Below, piece after piece: positions 47,740-58,973 of a DNA stretch of 64,000 bases. Both the position numbers and the translations under genes were made by a program. The stretch spans positions 2,232,001 to 2,296,000 of the forward strand of contig NW_026515541.1 in assembly GCF_014898815.1 (NCBI RefSeq), in the 5' to 3' direction. The DNA comes from Panonychus citri (taxonomy: Eukaryota > Arthropoda > Arachnida > Trombidiformes > Tetranychidae). Under the pieces are notes generated by a model. It was not told where the DNA came from, did no database searches, and saw only the letters and a program-made list of their open reading frames with translations. Within the stretch, counting starts at the first letter, position 1, and every line of letters begins with the position of its first letter.

Positions 47740-48648
47740 AATATTGATCTAATTTTCCTAAGGAAAATTCTCTCTTTTATATCCATTTTACAAAGGATAT
47801 TATTAATAACTAATTACCATTGGTTAATTGTTACAATTTAAGGGGAGAGAGACTTTTGGTAAATTGAGATTACGGTTGACTTTTAATTAATGGTGGTTAA
47901 TACATATGAATTAAAATTGACCGTACCTGTCTTGAATTATCACGTGAGATACAACAAGAAGAAATGAATGCCTCCACCTCAGGTCAGAAAACGGAACCCG
48001 CTGAGGAAATAAAAGAAGGATCAGAAGGAAGTTCAATTGGAAGTGGTCAATTCTCAGGACTCAGTCCATTATTGGTCGAAACGTTAGTGGATCAAATGAA
48101 CAATCCGGATGAATTTTGGAACTTGGCAATAAGTGATATTACCGCAGAACCGGAAATCAATCAACAAGGAAAGCCAATGGAGGAAACTAAAGATCGGGAT
48201 TAGATAATAACGTTTGAAACCCTGAGTCTCATTTACTTTAACTGTTTCCAGTTTGAGAGGGGGAAATGTGGTGAAGTGAAATTTCAACTCACTCTCCAAA
48301 ACAGTTAATTATCTAATCACTAGAGGGAAAGACAAGATTAGTTATTTCATCATCTCTCATAACCAAAGATGAGAAACTAATCAGAAAGTTATTTTCAAAA
48401 GGAAATAACCAATTAATTAATATCAACTTAATTAACTATTCTTAATTAATTTTTAATTTTAATTCATATGTATTAACCACCATTAATTAATAGTCAACCG
48501 TAATCTTAATTTACCAAATGAGTAATTGGGTCTCTCTCCCCTTAAATTGTAACAATTAACCAATGGTAATTAGTTATTAATAATATCCTTTGTAAAATGG
48601 ATATAAAAGAGAGAATTTTCCTTAGGAAAATTAGATCAATATTTTTAT
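47735..48648. repeat. Inverted LTR fragments
   Basis: About 190 bp at 47735-47919 return as reverse complement at 48455-48648 with few differences. The right arm lies inside an LTR that begins at 48267; the left arm is a piece of the same LTR in reverse. Confidence 0.75.
47964..48203 (+). CDS. Retroelement ORF end, unknown
   Basis: A 79-aa open frame (starting MNASTSGQKTEPAEEIKEGS) that is acidic and low in hydrophobics. It lies about 50 bp before a polypurine tract and LTR start, so it is probably the C-terminus of the last gene of a gypsy-type element. An upstream part was replaced by the reversed LTR piece. Confidence 0.4.
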   Translation: MNASTSGQKTEPAEEIKEGSEGSSIGSGQFSGLSPLLVETLVDQMNNPDEFWNLAISDITAEPEINQQGKPMEETKDRD

Positions 48649-48860
48649 TAATCTAAGATTAATTTGTGTTAAATTTCTCTTAGAGAAATTATTGTATCTC
48701 ATGATAACCTTGTCTTAATTAATTAATTCCAATTAAGTTACCTTGTTTTTTTTGTGTTCCCATTTGTGTTCCCCATATTTACTCTTATGTTTAATCACCT
48801 TCATATTTACCGTTTTCAGACTCGCAGTTAATTTGGTTTTGTCAGTTCAAGAGGTAGTCA
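48255..48860 (+). repeat. Polypurine tract and 3' LTR of a gypsy-type element
   Basis: GAGAGGGGGAAA (48255-48266) is directly followed by TGTGGTGAAGTG, the usual order of polypurine tract and LTR start. A TATAAAAGAGAG promoter lies near 48602. The LTR end is not certain, so the end given is approximate. No partner LTR in the same direction was found. Confidence 0.5.
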
Positions 48861-48931
48861 TTTAATCACAATAAATATTTGATTTTTAGTTATGAATTAT
48901 AAATTGTCATTTGGTTATTTTTATCAATCTT

Positions 48932-49063
48932 AAGGCAACGGGAAGTAACATCCTGAGAATTGTTGAGGAATATTCAAACTCGAACGGTTTCAAACATCCG
49001 AATATTAAAGTGAATGACCAAGTGTTCTCAGTCTCTCATTTTAATCTACGACAATACAATTAA
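48932..49063 (+). pseudogene. Retroelement pol C-terminal fragment
   Basis: A frame of 43 codons ending in a stop, with NGFKHPNIKVNDQVFSVSHF, resembling the tail of gypsy integrases (a KVNDxV strand before the end). It begins without a start and stands right before the hairpin series. Confidence 0.35.
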
Positions 49064-49069
49064 AATTAA

Positions 49070-49280
49070 GCTCCGGTGCTGGGGCATTTTTGCGATTTTC
49101 TCCGGTGATGGAGATAAAATTACTAATGATAATTCACTCGGTGATGGGAATACAATTAACTAAATAAAAATGTTCTTTTCACCCGGTGATTGGGTTTTCA
49201 AAGTTCTAATGATGAAATTTTAATTAACCCGGTGATGGGTAATTTAATACTTATTATTTAAAACTCCTTTGATTTGGGGT
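49070..49280 (+). repeat. Series of six small hairpins with a GGTGAT loop
   Basis: Hairpins at 49070-49085 (GCTCC/GGGGC), 49100-49113 (CTCC/GGAG), 49137-49148 (CTC/GGG), 49181-49195 (ACCC/GGGT), 49227-49240 (ACCC/GGGT) and 49263-49280 (ACTCC/GGGGT). The loop is GGTGAT in the middle ones, GGTGCT in the first and TTTGATTT in the last. The stems differ in sequence but still pair. Loops are 29-46 nt apart. Confidence 0.7.
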
Positions 49281-49330
49281 AGATGAATAATTGAAGTTTT
49301 CTTCTTTCTTTTCTTTATTTTACAATTAGG

Positions 49331-49759
49331 ATGGAAGAAGACGATTGGAATGCAACAAATGCTCCTCCAGATCCAAAGCTAATCGCTTTCCAAAAGAAAA
49401 TGGAAAATTTACAACTAAAAAATACAGGTCCAGGGTTTTTCATCTCATCAAAACAACGCAATAAAAACAATCAAGATCATTACAGTCAACTTAAACCAAT
49501 TTCACCAAGTTCAGTATTTAGAAAATGTTATTTGATTCTGTCAATTTTTGCCACTAAATACACTCATTACTATGGCCATGTTTGGAGGCCGAAGTTAGTA
49601 TCAGCCGACTATGACATATGTGGTACCCCAAAGGAGATGAACAAATTCACAAAATTAACGGTTACAGCGAATCACCCAGATAAGTTGCAAACTGCTCATC
49701 AAAATTTACAAATTATAAATTTACAATGTTACAATTTTTATAAAACTTTCAATTATTAG
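49331..49759 (+). CDS. Hypothetical ORF, probably retroelement
   Basis: A 142-aa frame from an ATG (MEEDDWNATNAPPDPKLIAF) that follows the hairpin series at 50 nt. It is polar at the front and has no domain I recognise. The surroundings suggest it is the start of gag or of a third ORF of a retroelement, cut off by decay. Confidence 0.35.
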   Translation: MEEDDWNATNAPPDPKLIAFQKKMENLQLKNTGPGFFISSKQRNKNNQDHYSQLKPISPSSVFRKCYLILSIFATKYTHYYGHVWRPKLVSADYDICGTPKEMNKFTKLTVTANHPDKLQTAHQNLQIINLQCYNFYKTFNY

Positions 49760-51362
49760 AATAACATTTTCCGGTAATAACCAATAATTTTTATTACAGT
49801 AAAACTCTTAAGTTTTATCTTATCACCATCCTTTGTATTCTGACGGGCAAAAAAGAGAAATACATTATCTGTAGTTAGTAAGCTACTCTCACCTAACAGG
49901 TGAAAATTGTTTTATTGGTAAATTTATGTGCCAAAAGCAAATAAAGTATTGGAATTGAAAAACTATTCAACATTTGTAGGCCTGTGTGAGGGTCAAAAGT
50001 GAACCGGCTCAACAATTTAGTGGTTACTTAATAGTAACAATTACGACATTTGGAGACTGTGATTAACAGCGATTTGCTTTCTTGTTATCACCAAGACGAG
50101 TAATTCCAAAAGTTGTCCTGGGTTTTCTTAACAATTGGTGTTAGAAATTTTCGTAATTGGTATTCGATTTTGGACATTTAACCTCCTTAACCAAATGATT
50201 ATTAACTTTTTCTCTCAAATTCTTGATAAAATCAATATTATTTCTAGGTGTTACCAACCAGATATCCAACACGATTGAAATACAAATAGTGATTAGGAAT
50301 TTTGCCTTTCACCTTAATCTTAGTGATAAAATTGTTGAATTCGAGTCAGTGAAGACTCATTCACCTTCCTTCACCTTCCCCTTAGCACTTACCCAGCTTA
50401 TTTATCAGTGTACAATCAATAGATTGAGTCAGTGAAGACTTGTCTTGGTTGAGTTAACCCCAAGTCATAATTTCCAAAACAAGGTCATCCAATCGAACTA
50501 ATTCAGAAATTGTCCAACTCATCTCGTCTCTTTTACGTTCAATTTGATATATTCCTTGTTTTTCGTATTTCATAAGAGTATTCAAGTGAATCGATTCAAA
50601 TTTCATCATTTTGTTTATCATCATCTTTCTCCTTAGAAGTTATATTAAGATATTATTAAGAGATTATTAACACGAAGACGAAGTTCGTAACTCTGAGTCA
50701 GTGGAGACGCGCATGCCGTTTGACTACCTTAATCTATAAGTTATAAATAGAAGGTCATTCAGGAGCCAGTGAAGACATGTTTACTAATACTGTTGTTAAT
50801 AGAGAAACAGTAATATTGATTCAATCAGTTAAGACTTATAATAGAGTTTATTTTCGACAAATTCAATTTTCAATTTGACCTTCAATTGCTATTCAATCTC
50901 TAAGCTTGTTATTTCTTATTTAAAACAAATTTTTTTCTATCTCTCCATAAAAAATGTAAGTAATGTCATTTGATTATGACATGTATTCATTTCACCATGT
51001 TCGAGATGTATAGTATTATATTATATCATGAGTTATGGTTAAATATCATATATTGACCGTAAAATGACCTTGAAATTGTGATTGATCAACTAATCAGTGA
51101 GGTTTAATGATAGGCGAGGATACGGGAAAAACAAAATCTTAATATGACTATAATAATTGATAAACTCATCTTCTATAGCTTGTTCGGTTTAATGATAGAC
51201 TAGCATACGGTGAAAAAGAAAAATGTTTGAGATCTTTCAGGGAGCAATTTCGCTGATCGAATTTGCACTATCTCTTGTCATTTTATTTCTAGCTATCGTT
51301 GTGACTGGATCAATATTGTCAAGCAAAAATTTACAGCTCACAAATGTACAGCCTTCAATGTA
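49760..51362. other. Decayed retroelement-like sequence
   Basis: No gene. It holds the second cluster of the GTCAGTGAAGAC motif (50345, 50427, 50697, 50764, 50826). Confidence 0.4.
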
Positions 51363-51429
51363 ATGAGCCTTGTAAAGGAGCTAATGCAAGCGCCTCCAGC
51401 AAAAAAACGAGCTGAGAAGATAGCGCGCT

Positions 51430-52378
51430 ACAACAATCTAATGCAAGGAATTGTTCCGGAGGGGCAGAATGTTATCGAAATAGATGGCAAGCTTGAAGAG
51501 AAGGATGCAGAGAAAGAGCAGGGTATGCACGAGGACGGAGTATGACGCGCTGTGCGAGCTCAGCCTAATCCTAAGATGATCGGGATTGAAATATTTTCCT
51601 AGAGTCGTTAACAAACCATGTTGATGACTCAGAAATAGAAGATATTCCATTAGCAGATGTGAATAGCGGGCTACTCTTAGCTATAGCTAGCATTGCACCT
51701 GCAACTGTCGCAAAGTCGCTGATTTCTTAAAGCTTTTAGTCTTAGAAGAGGTTGAACGCCAATTAGATAATGAAGATGAACTTTCGCAAGTCGGACTGAG
51801 GATAGCTGCTGTACATTCATATTTGAGTTGTCGGCAGTTCTGTCGGATGTGACCAGGCTCTTTGCAGAAGTAACATACACATGTATAATTTTAAGTTCTT
51901 TGCTTGGTTCGTTCTTCGGTTGGAGAGGAGTGTTGAGATGGCTAGCGGTCTCATCCAGTGTACTTGCTTTGTCCAAAATCACTTCAATAGTAGCAGATCC
52001 AGACGCACCTTTTGCTCGTAGTGCTTTTACAATGTTATGGCAAATTTTATCGGGTGAAACCGAGAAAGGAGATTTGGGTTTATCCAGAAGTTCACTATTT
52101 CGATCGTTGTTGGTTATTGGAGTAAAGTCTTTGATCAATCTTTCTTTAGCTTCTGACCAACTGTGCGGAAAGTCATATTCGTAAGAATACTCTTCTTTGA
52201 TCAAAAGTTGCGCAACTCCAGTTAAAAAATAGGGAAAACCAACGAGACGATCTTCATCGGGCCAACCAATAATATTTGTGATTTGTTCGTAGTCACTTAT
52301 CCAATCTTCCATCGGTGGTTCGAATCCATTGAAGGTTGGAACTTTAACATTAATAGTTAATATTTTGCTGAGACTCAT
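51430..52378 (-). pseudogene. Ty3/gypsy gag with displaced zinc knuckle
   Basis: From the ATG at 52378 a gag capsid-like N-terminus is open: VPTFNGFEPPMEDWISDYEQ, then IIGWPDEDRLVGFPYFLTG. A CCHC zinc knuckle (CYFCKEPGHIRQNC, about 51840-51890) lies in another frame, so a frameshift separates the two. Downstream frames to about 51430 are broken. This is a dead retrotransposon gag. Confidence 0.7.
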
Positions 52379-52842
52379 GGTAAATCGTTTGGTTAGAGAT
52401 GAACGAAAACTAGGTTAAATTATTATATTAAATAGATGATCACAAATGAATTTGATTCGATGTAAAATTGATGTTAAATTGTTTAAAGTTGAACTGATTG
52501 ATGTTAACTGGACTGTAGATTCAGGCTGAGTGAAGATTTTAACTGAGAATTGGTTGTTTCATACAGAAATTAGCTTGAAGGAGATAGAAAAGACTTCTGT
52601 GAGGATTAATACATATAATACATATAATAATATCAATGGAATCCTAATATGGACCAACGGACCAATGATTTCTAAATTTTGTATGTAAGAAATTACCGGG
52701 ATGATGATATTAATATGAAGTAGATGGAGCTCGTGGGAAAAATATGGTAAATCAAAACAATCCAGTAAACTGTTTTCTTTTTTGTTATTATTTCATTTTT
52801 TATTTGTGTTTGCAGAAATATTTTTAATTAACTTTTTACATA
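52379..52842. other. Spacer, nothing recognised
   Basis: AT-rich, between the gag relic and the Tigger element; it may be retroelement leader. Confidence 0.4.
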
Positions 52843-54198
52843 CAGTGGGTCACTTACTTATTTTGTATTCACTTATTTTGTGAAGTTGACTTAAGTCGCC
52901 ATCTATTGATCAATAATTAATTAGATTACATAAGATTAATCAGAAGTCTATGGGTAACATGTTGATTAGTTCATCAATCAGACAACAATGCCTTCAACAA
53001 TTAGTGATAAATTGAATGTTTTAAATCAAATCGGAAATGAATCTCAGGAAGTAATCGCAACAAGATTCGGTGTTAGTCAACAGTGTGTCTCTTATATAAA
53101 AAACATAAGGAAAATCTACTCGATCTGAAAGATCAAGTTCATCTACATTCGAGGAAAAGGTGGTTAAACCAGAACGAGTTTGGTATGTTAGATAACCTTT
53201 TGGTGACTTTTTGTGACTCAATGGCCTCAAAAGCAGTACCTTTATCAGGTAATCTAATCAAAGCGAAGGCAAAAAAACTAGCAAATGAATTAGGTATCGA
53301 AATTAGGTATTTCTTTGCGAGTAAAGGTTGCTTGACAAAGTTCAACAAGAGACATAATTTGGTGTTCAAGATGTTTCATGGAGAGAGCAATGGTGTTGAT
53401 GAGGATCAAGTAATTGAGTGGTTGGAGAAATTACCTAACCTTATTAATGGTTATGCAGATGAAGACATTTACAATGCAGATGAAGCCGGATTCAATTGGA
53501 AAGCTCAACCTCGATACTCGTTTGTTAGGAAAGGGTTAGATTCTCATGGTAACAAAATTGATAAGATTAAATTAAGTATCTTAGTTTGTGTCAATAAGTC
53601 GGGTTGGAAACAACCCCTTCTCGTAATTGGTAAGAGTAAAAAACCAAGGTGGTTGAAAACTTGCATAATCGATTTAAAATCACTGAACATTGAATATGTT
53701 TGTTCTGGTCATGGATGGATGGAGACAGAAATTTTCAATAGATGGTTAGCTGAATGGAATGAAAAATTGAAGTCTGAAAACAGAAAAATAATTTTGTTTG
53801 TTGGCCAGTGTCCATCTCATAAGCTTACATCTGAATATGAGCAAATAAGTGTAATTAAGTTGCCAAAAAATACTACATCAAGACTCCAACCTGCTGACGC
53901 TGGTATTATCGCTAATCTCAAACGCAACTATCGAGAGCTTCTAATGTCCAAAATACTGCCACAAGTCGAAGGAGACTCAACATTTGATGAAGCTATTAAA
54001 ACAATCACTTTACCGGAAGCGCTGAAAATGTTGTCGCAATCATATGAAAATATCAAAATGGGAACAATAACAAATTGCTTTCTAAAAGCTGGTTTTTGTG
54101 ATCAAGAAAATGTAAACAATGAAAACATTGAGTAACTAAAATGAATAAAATAGATGGCGACAGCGATTTTCTTCACAAAATAAGTGTGTGACCCACTG
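52843..54198 (+). mobile_element. Tigger (pogo-type) DNA transposon, complete ends
   Basis: An element of 1356 bp with near-perfect TIRs starting CAGTGGGTCACTTACTTATT on the left and CAGTGGGTCACACACTTATT (reverse complement) on the right, flanked by TA on both sides (52841-52842, 54199-54200). It carries one transposase gene and so is full length, but the gene is damaged. Confidence 0.93.
52988..54135 (+). pseudogene. Tigger transposase, frameshifted and lacking one catalytic Asp
   Basis: The ATG at 52988 starts a CENP-B-type HTH (EVIATRFGVSQQCVSYIKN) that reads in one frame; the body (53083-54135) is in another, with the shift in an A-run near 53095. The DDE domain has IYNADEAGFNWK (first Asp) and TTSRLQPADAGIIANLKRN (third Asp), but the second site reads LFVGQCPSH where the family has an Asp-Asn pair; a GAC to GGC change would explain the Gly. 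Both faults make it inactive as given. Confidence 0.88.
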
Positions 54199-54200
54199 TA

Positions 54201-56037
54201 TTTGCATTGTACTTAGCATGACGATTAAAATAATGGTTTATTTTACATGGCTCTTGTAATCGCTTCAGGTGAGTGTTTTTAATTTTTCGTTATTTTGTGC
54301 ATTTGTTCTTGATAGCCCCTATCTAGCTCCCTAAAAACTTTTTGGCACATTTTTGTAAAATTCAGACAAAAAAATTTTTTATTAGAGGTATTTCTTGATG
54401 GATTCCGTGCCGCCACCTATCGTTTCGGATATAAATTATTTTTAAATAAGCATAAATTTTAAATTTTCTTTATTTTCTGTTTTTTTCTGCGAAAGGTGTC
54501 GAACGAAGACAACAGGTAAAGCAGATAATACGCTGGGTTTGATGAGTGATTCTGATTCGGACAGTAGTTATGAATTGAGCTGAATCTCCGGGAGTAGTAC
54601 GTAGTAGGAGTAGTAATGCGAGCGCTCATGTTTTCTCGTGAATTCTGATTATGATGGAAGCACTTAAGAGGGATTTGGATCTAATCGTAATGGTAATAGG
54701 GGATCTTGGAGTTCTAGTGGTAATAATCGTAATGGTGGTGATGATAATGATGGTGAAAATGGAAGCGATAGTCGCAGTGGTGAAGTTGCAACTCATAGTG
54801 ATACTTCTATTTATGAGGAATCAACACTACCAATCGTATCAGGTATGAAGCGAAAAGGAAAAAACAGAAACGAAATTCGGAAACTGTACGGTACAACAAC
54901 GAGTAGAGGTAGACGATGTTCTAATGCACAGTTGTCATGTGGATACACCGAATTATGTCCGTTTTCCAGATGGACGAATAAGGAGAGGGATAGAATATGG
55001 TCGGCCAGCTGCGTTTGAGAATAGGTTAAAAATTGTAAAAATTTAGATGATATACTAGAGATGACACTAGATGAGCAAAATGCTTGGATCAAGGAATCGT
55101 CAGCCAACAAGCAAGGTTTAACTTTGACTGAACAGGAGAAGGAAGCTCAAGAGTATACGGATCCCTCACCCGGTTTTATTCCGATATGTTTATTGTGGAA
55201 CGAGGGACGAGTATTTAAAATATCTCAAACAACATGTATTTCGTCGTAGGAGATTTGCGCAAGATAAGTTTAGAAAAAACGCTTGTGGAGGGTCTAAATC
55301 CAACCGCAGTCGCTGTTACGCGTTACCAGAAAAGATTCCCTTGGGCTGCTATGGATTGACGAAACACAAATGTTGTAATTCCGTGAGCCCACTTTTACGA
55401 TTCCGAGCGCAATTCAAGCATCTTGGGATGAAAGAATGGTTGACAAAAGTGAGTTAGATTAGACCCAAAAACATAAAGGAAGGCCTAAAACTTCCACATA
55501 TGCTCCTCGTAAATAGCGATTTTTGCTCCTTTTTGAGCTGTCAGCACGCACGGGCGCCAACAGAAAGAGGATTTTGGAACATGATCTCGGATACCATTGT
55601 TTTGCGATCTGGAATGTTGGGGGTGATTTCCGGGGATTTCCAAAATGAAGGGGGTGGAGTTTTTAGCCATTTTGGATTATCTTTCTTTTCAAAATCTTTG
55701 TATTTTAGAATTTTGTAATCCTTAATTAACTCTTTTTCTCATAGCTTTTAATCAATTTTTATATTGTAATACTTATTGTAATCGCTAATTATTTTTATTG
55801 TATCCACTTTTTTATTCCTTAATTAATACTTGGTGATAATATACTTCCTACGGAAATGTTTAAAAAAATTATTTCCCGGAAACATTATAATTTTATTATA
55901 CTTTTTATTGTTTGACTAATCGGAAATCATGGAGATGGCTTTTTATGCAAGAATGATGATGTTGATGATGATGATTAAAACTTGAATAAGATAACTGGTT
56001 TTTTATCGGTTATTTTTGTTCTCATCTCTTAATTACA
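54201..56037. other. Spacer, nothing recognised
   Basis: About 1.8 kb with several short open frames of repetitive or polar composition and no domain. Some translate to short coherent pieces (such as MTLDEQNAWIKESSANKQGL near 55061) that could be old transposon fragments. Confidence 0.4.
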
Positions 56038-56232
56038 ATGCATTCTAGACCTGAACCTTTGGATTCTTCGACCAATAATAATCAGTTCAATCAATCAAAT
56101 CAACCAAATCAAATTAATCCATCAATTATGATCAAACCTGCTGAAAATCACGTGACGATTGAGCCTTTCAAAGGTGGCAATGAAGATGTAATTGGCTGGT
56201 TATTAAAATTCGAATTAGCATCTCAAACTTGA
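56038..56232 (+). pseudogene. Gag N-terminal fragment
   Basis: A 64-aa frame with an Asn/Gln/Pro-rich start and then VTIEPFKGGNEDVIGWLLKF, the usual start of the capsid region in gypsy-type gag. A stop follows at once. Confidence 0.4.
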
Positions 56233-57438
56233 GGATTAAGTGCTGAGTAAATGTCATTTGCTATTTTATTCGGTGGGCGAAGACATCGGCTGATTTAGAG
56301 GAATGTGAAATTGAAGTGGTAAATGTCTAACCACTGTTTGGAGGTTCTGAACTATCGAATTTGGTGCATTTTTACATTCCATCTTCACTTCATCTTCATT
56401 AAAAAGAGATGACGATAATCCAATGAATCGCCACAACCCTGCTCCCGATGCTTGTTTTACTAATAAACTCGATTTTCACATGTTTTTTTGTTGAGTCAAC
56501 ATCGTTTTTTTCACATTTTTTCTGTGATGATTGAGTTATTTTCATTAGTTTTTTGTGTTTAATTTGATTGATTATGCCCAAACGCTCACCTTCGTGGGAC
56601 TTTTTTGATGCTAAGGATGGAAAAGTGATTTGTAAAGTGTATCATTGTGAAGTTAAAACTTCTGGTAATACCGCAAATATGCTACATCATATAGATAAGC
56701 ATCATCCTGATATATGTTTAGCTCATTTTAAAGGTAGAAAGGGTAAGCAACAGCAAATAGACTTATTATTAAAGAAGGTCATTTTGACTCAAGGTAAGTT
56801 ATTAAATTGTTATAATAGTGATTGTAAACCTAATGTGATCTTATTTTTATTATTTTTTCAAGGTGGTGATATCAAAACATTGATAGATGAGAAGTTGCTA
56901 TGGTGGATTATCGATGATGTTAGACCATTCAATATATGTGAAAGCAATAGTTTTAAGGACTGTGTTAAATATCTCAATGCTAATTACACTCCACCCGGAA
57001 GGAAAGCTATTACTCAAAGAATGAATAAACTTTATGAGACTAAAAGATCACAGCAGTCAACTCACATTAGTAGGGGCAAAGCATCCGCCTCTGGCCCAAA
57101 TCAACTTTGTCCCTTCCCCCCTTTTACCTTTCCTTTCTCTTTCTTTCCCTCATCTCACCTATTCCCTTCCCCCTTTTCTTAATTTTGTTTTTTTCATTTT
57201 TTCCTCTCTTTCCATCCCAACCTTATTTTCAATTATTTTTCTCTCTCTCTTACCCAACCTCATTTTCCTCTCCATCCTCTCTCTTTCCCATTCATTGATT
57301 GTTTTATTTTAAGCATAATTATCTTTCTCTCTCTTTAATCATTAAAAATTTTGTTCATCCTTACGATAATTATATTTAATGATTGTTTATAAAATAATTA
57401 TCTTCCCTCTTCATGATGAACAAATTTTTTTAATTATC

Positions 57439-57470
<32 letters not shown>

Positions 57471-57471
<1 letters not shown>

Positions 57472-57579
57472 AATAAACTTGATGAGTATAAAAACAAAAA
57501 TGTTTTCTCTTTACCAAACAACATTCACTGTTGATTTGGTAAACAAAACATTTTTGTTGTATACTCATCAAGTTTATTT
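57471..57579. repeat. Long hairpin inside the TIR element
   Basis: Arms 57471-57518 and 57535-57579 (AAATAAACTTGATGAGTATA and its complement, plus ACCAAA/TTTGGT) fold with a 16-nt loop. Confidence 0.8.
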
Positions 57580-57734
57580 CTTAAGGAAAATTTCTTTATA
57601 TATTGTTTGTATATTTGATTTATTTTAAATAAACATCAATATATGTGTTTTTGCATTGTGCATTAATATTTTTTGTGCATTTTGTTAAGTGTATTTGTAC
57701 ATTGTTTTAAGAATTTGATTTATGAAATTAAAGA

Positions 57735-57807
57735 ACACACAACACACAACACACAACACACAACACACAACACACAACACACAACACACAACACACAACA
57801 CACAACA
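57735..57807 (+). repeat. CACACAA microsatellite
   Basis: About ten copies of a 7-bp unit CACACAA. The frame it opens is spurious. Confidence 0.95.
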
Positions 57808-58627
57808 ACAGTAAGATTATTTTGTTTTTATCTCTGTCTCTTACTCTATCTCTCTCTTTCTTTCTCTCTCTTTGCTTTCTCTCTCTTTGATAATTAAAAA
57901 AAATTGTTCATCATGAAGAGGGAAGATAATTATTTTATAAACAATCATTAAATATAATTATCCTAAGAATGAACAAAATTTTTAATGATTAAAGAGAGAG
58001 AAAGATAATTATGCTTAAAGAGAGAGAAATATAAGGATGGAAAAGAGAGAGGATGGAGAGAAAAATGAGGTTGGGTAAGAGAGAGGGAAAAATAATTCAA
58101 ACAAGGTTGAGAGAGAGAGGAAAATCAACAAAATTAAGAAAAGGGTGAAGGGGAAGGGGGAAGGGAATAGGTGAGATGAGGGAAAGAAAGAGAAAGGAAA
58201 GGTAAAAGGGGGGAAGGTACAAAGTTGATTTGGGCTAGAGGCGGATGCTTTGCCCCTACTCACATTGAAACAAGATATGCAAACAAGGTGGAATTCCACA
58301 TTCATCATGATCGAAAGGTTTCTTCTCTTACATGATTACTTTTCAATCGCCTTAAGAAAGTGTTCTCATGAGGATCTTAATTACAAGGAAGTTGATGTTC
58401 TGAATGAGATTAAACTTATTCTCAGACCTTTTTACCAGATGACATTAGATATTAGCGGCGGAAATTATGTCACTATTTCTCGGGTTATACCATTGGTTAC
58501 GATGATCAACAATCTATTATCTAATATCAACGTCAATACTAAGAGAGCAAAGGATTTGAAGGTTTATCTGGCACAACTTTCCTATCCGGAGGAGCTACAG
58601 TACTTCCCCTGCAGTTACCAATTTTGA

Positions 58628-58973
58628 ATCGTTAGCACCATAGTGTTTCAATAAATTGCTCTAAGTGAAATCACAACTGTAAATTGAAAGAGAGACGTAT
58701 TACATAAATGATTTAAAGATTAAGGGTAGGTCCCTATTTGTCAGGTCACATTTTTACTAGACTTTTTTCAAGCTCTTCTGAGTGGTTGAGAGGCCGAGGC
58801 ACCACTACTGACATCGATACTTCGAGAGTCCAGATCCTTCTAAAATGTTATATGTAACGTTATTTAGCTTGTTTCTTCTAGTAAATTTAGTGTGTAAGAA
58901 CTTTAAAAGAACTATATTCACAGATTTTTATTCTAATAACTGTCAAATTTATTAGATAGATAGCAAAGTTGAA
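58628..58973. other. Spacer, hAT relic to CUB gene D
   Basis: AT-rich, holds the 3' UTR of gene D. A weakly tRNA-like stretch near 58784 was considered and set aside. Confidence 0.5.
58948..58953 (-). terminator. Polyadenylation signal of CUB gene D
   Basis: AATAAA on the - strand about 20 nt after the stop at 58974. Confidence 0.5.

Larger units (their letters stand above)
57069..58260. mobile_element. Non-autonomous element with about 390-bp TIRs
   Basis: TIRs start AGTAGGGGCAAAGCATCCGC on both ends (57069 to about 57462; about 57855 to 58260). A 6-bp target duplication CACATT flanks it (57063-57068, 58261-58266); the shared CT could also be read as an 8-bp duplication. The inside has only a hairpin (57471-57579) and a 7-bp microsatellite. 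No coding region, so it must be moved by another element's enzyme. Confidence 0.85.
56574..58627 (+). mobile_element. hAT transposase split by another element
   Basis: The first part (56574-57062) has a BED zinc finger (SWDFFDAKDGK, then a cysteine pair and HIDKHHPD) and the hAT phrase IIDDVRPFNICESNSFKDC with YTPPGRKAITQRMNKLYE. The BED finger reads CKVYHC, so one zinc Cys seems to have become Tyr. The second part (58267-58627) holds MQTRWNSTFIMIERFLLLHD and LILRPFYQMTLDISGGNYVT, typical of the hAT middle. Between them the 1.2-kb element at 57069-58260 is inserted, and the middle of the catalytic domain appears to be missing as well. The C-terminal dimerisation domain is absent. Confidence 0.75.

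Noticed and set aside
57061..57182. Ser/Pro/Phe-rich tail of the hAT protein after position 57069
   Set aside because: It is read-through into the inserted TIR element, not transposase sequence.
57673..57897. Open frame with a His-Thr-Thr-Asn repeat
   Set aside because: It is the translation of the CACACAA microsatellite.
58784..58860. tRNA-Ser/Leu-like stretch with GAGTGGTTGAGAGGCC and TTCGAGAGTCC
   Set aside because: The T arm and acceptor stem do not pair, so it is at best a very old tRNA-derived fragment.
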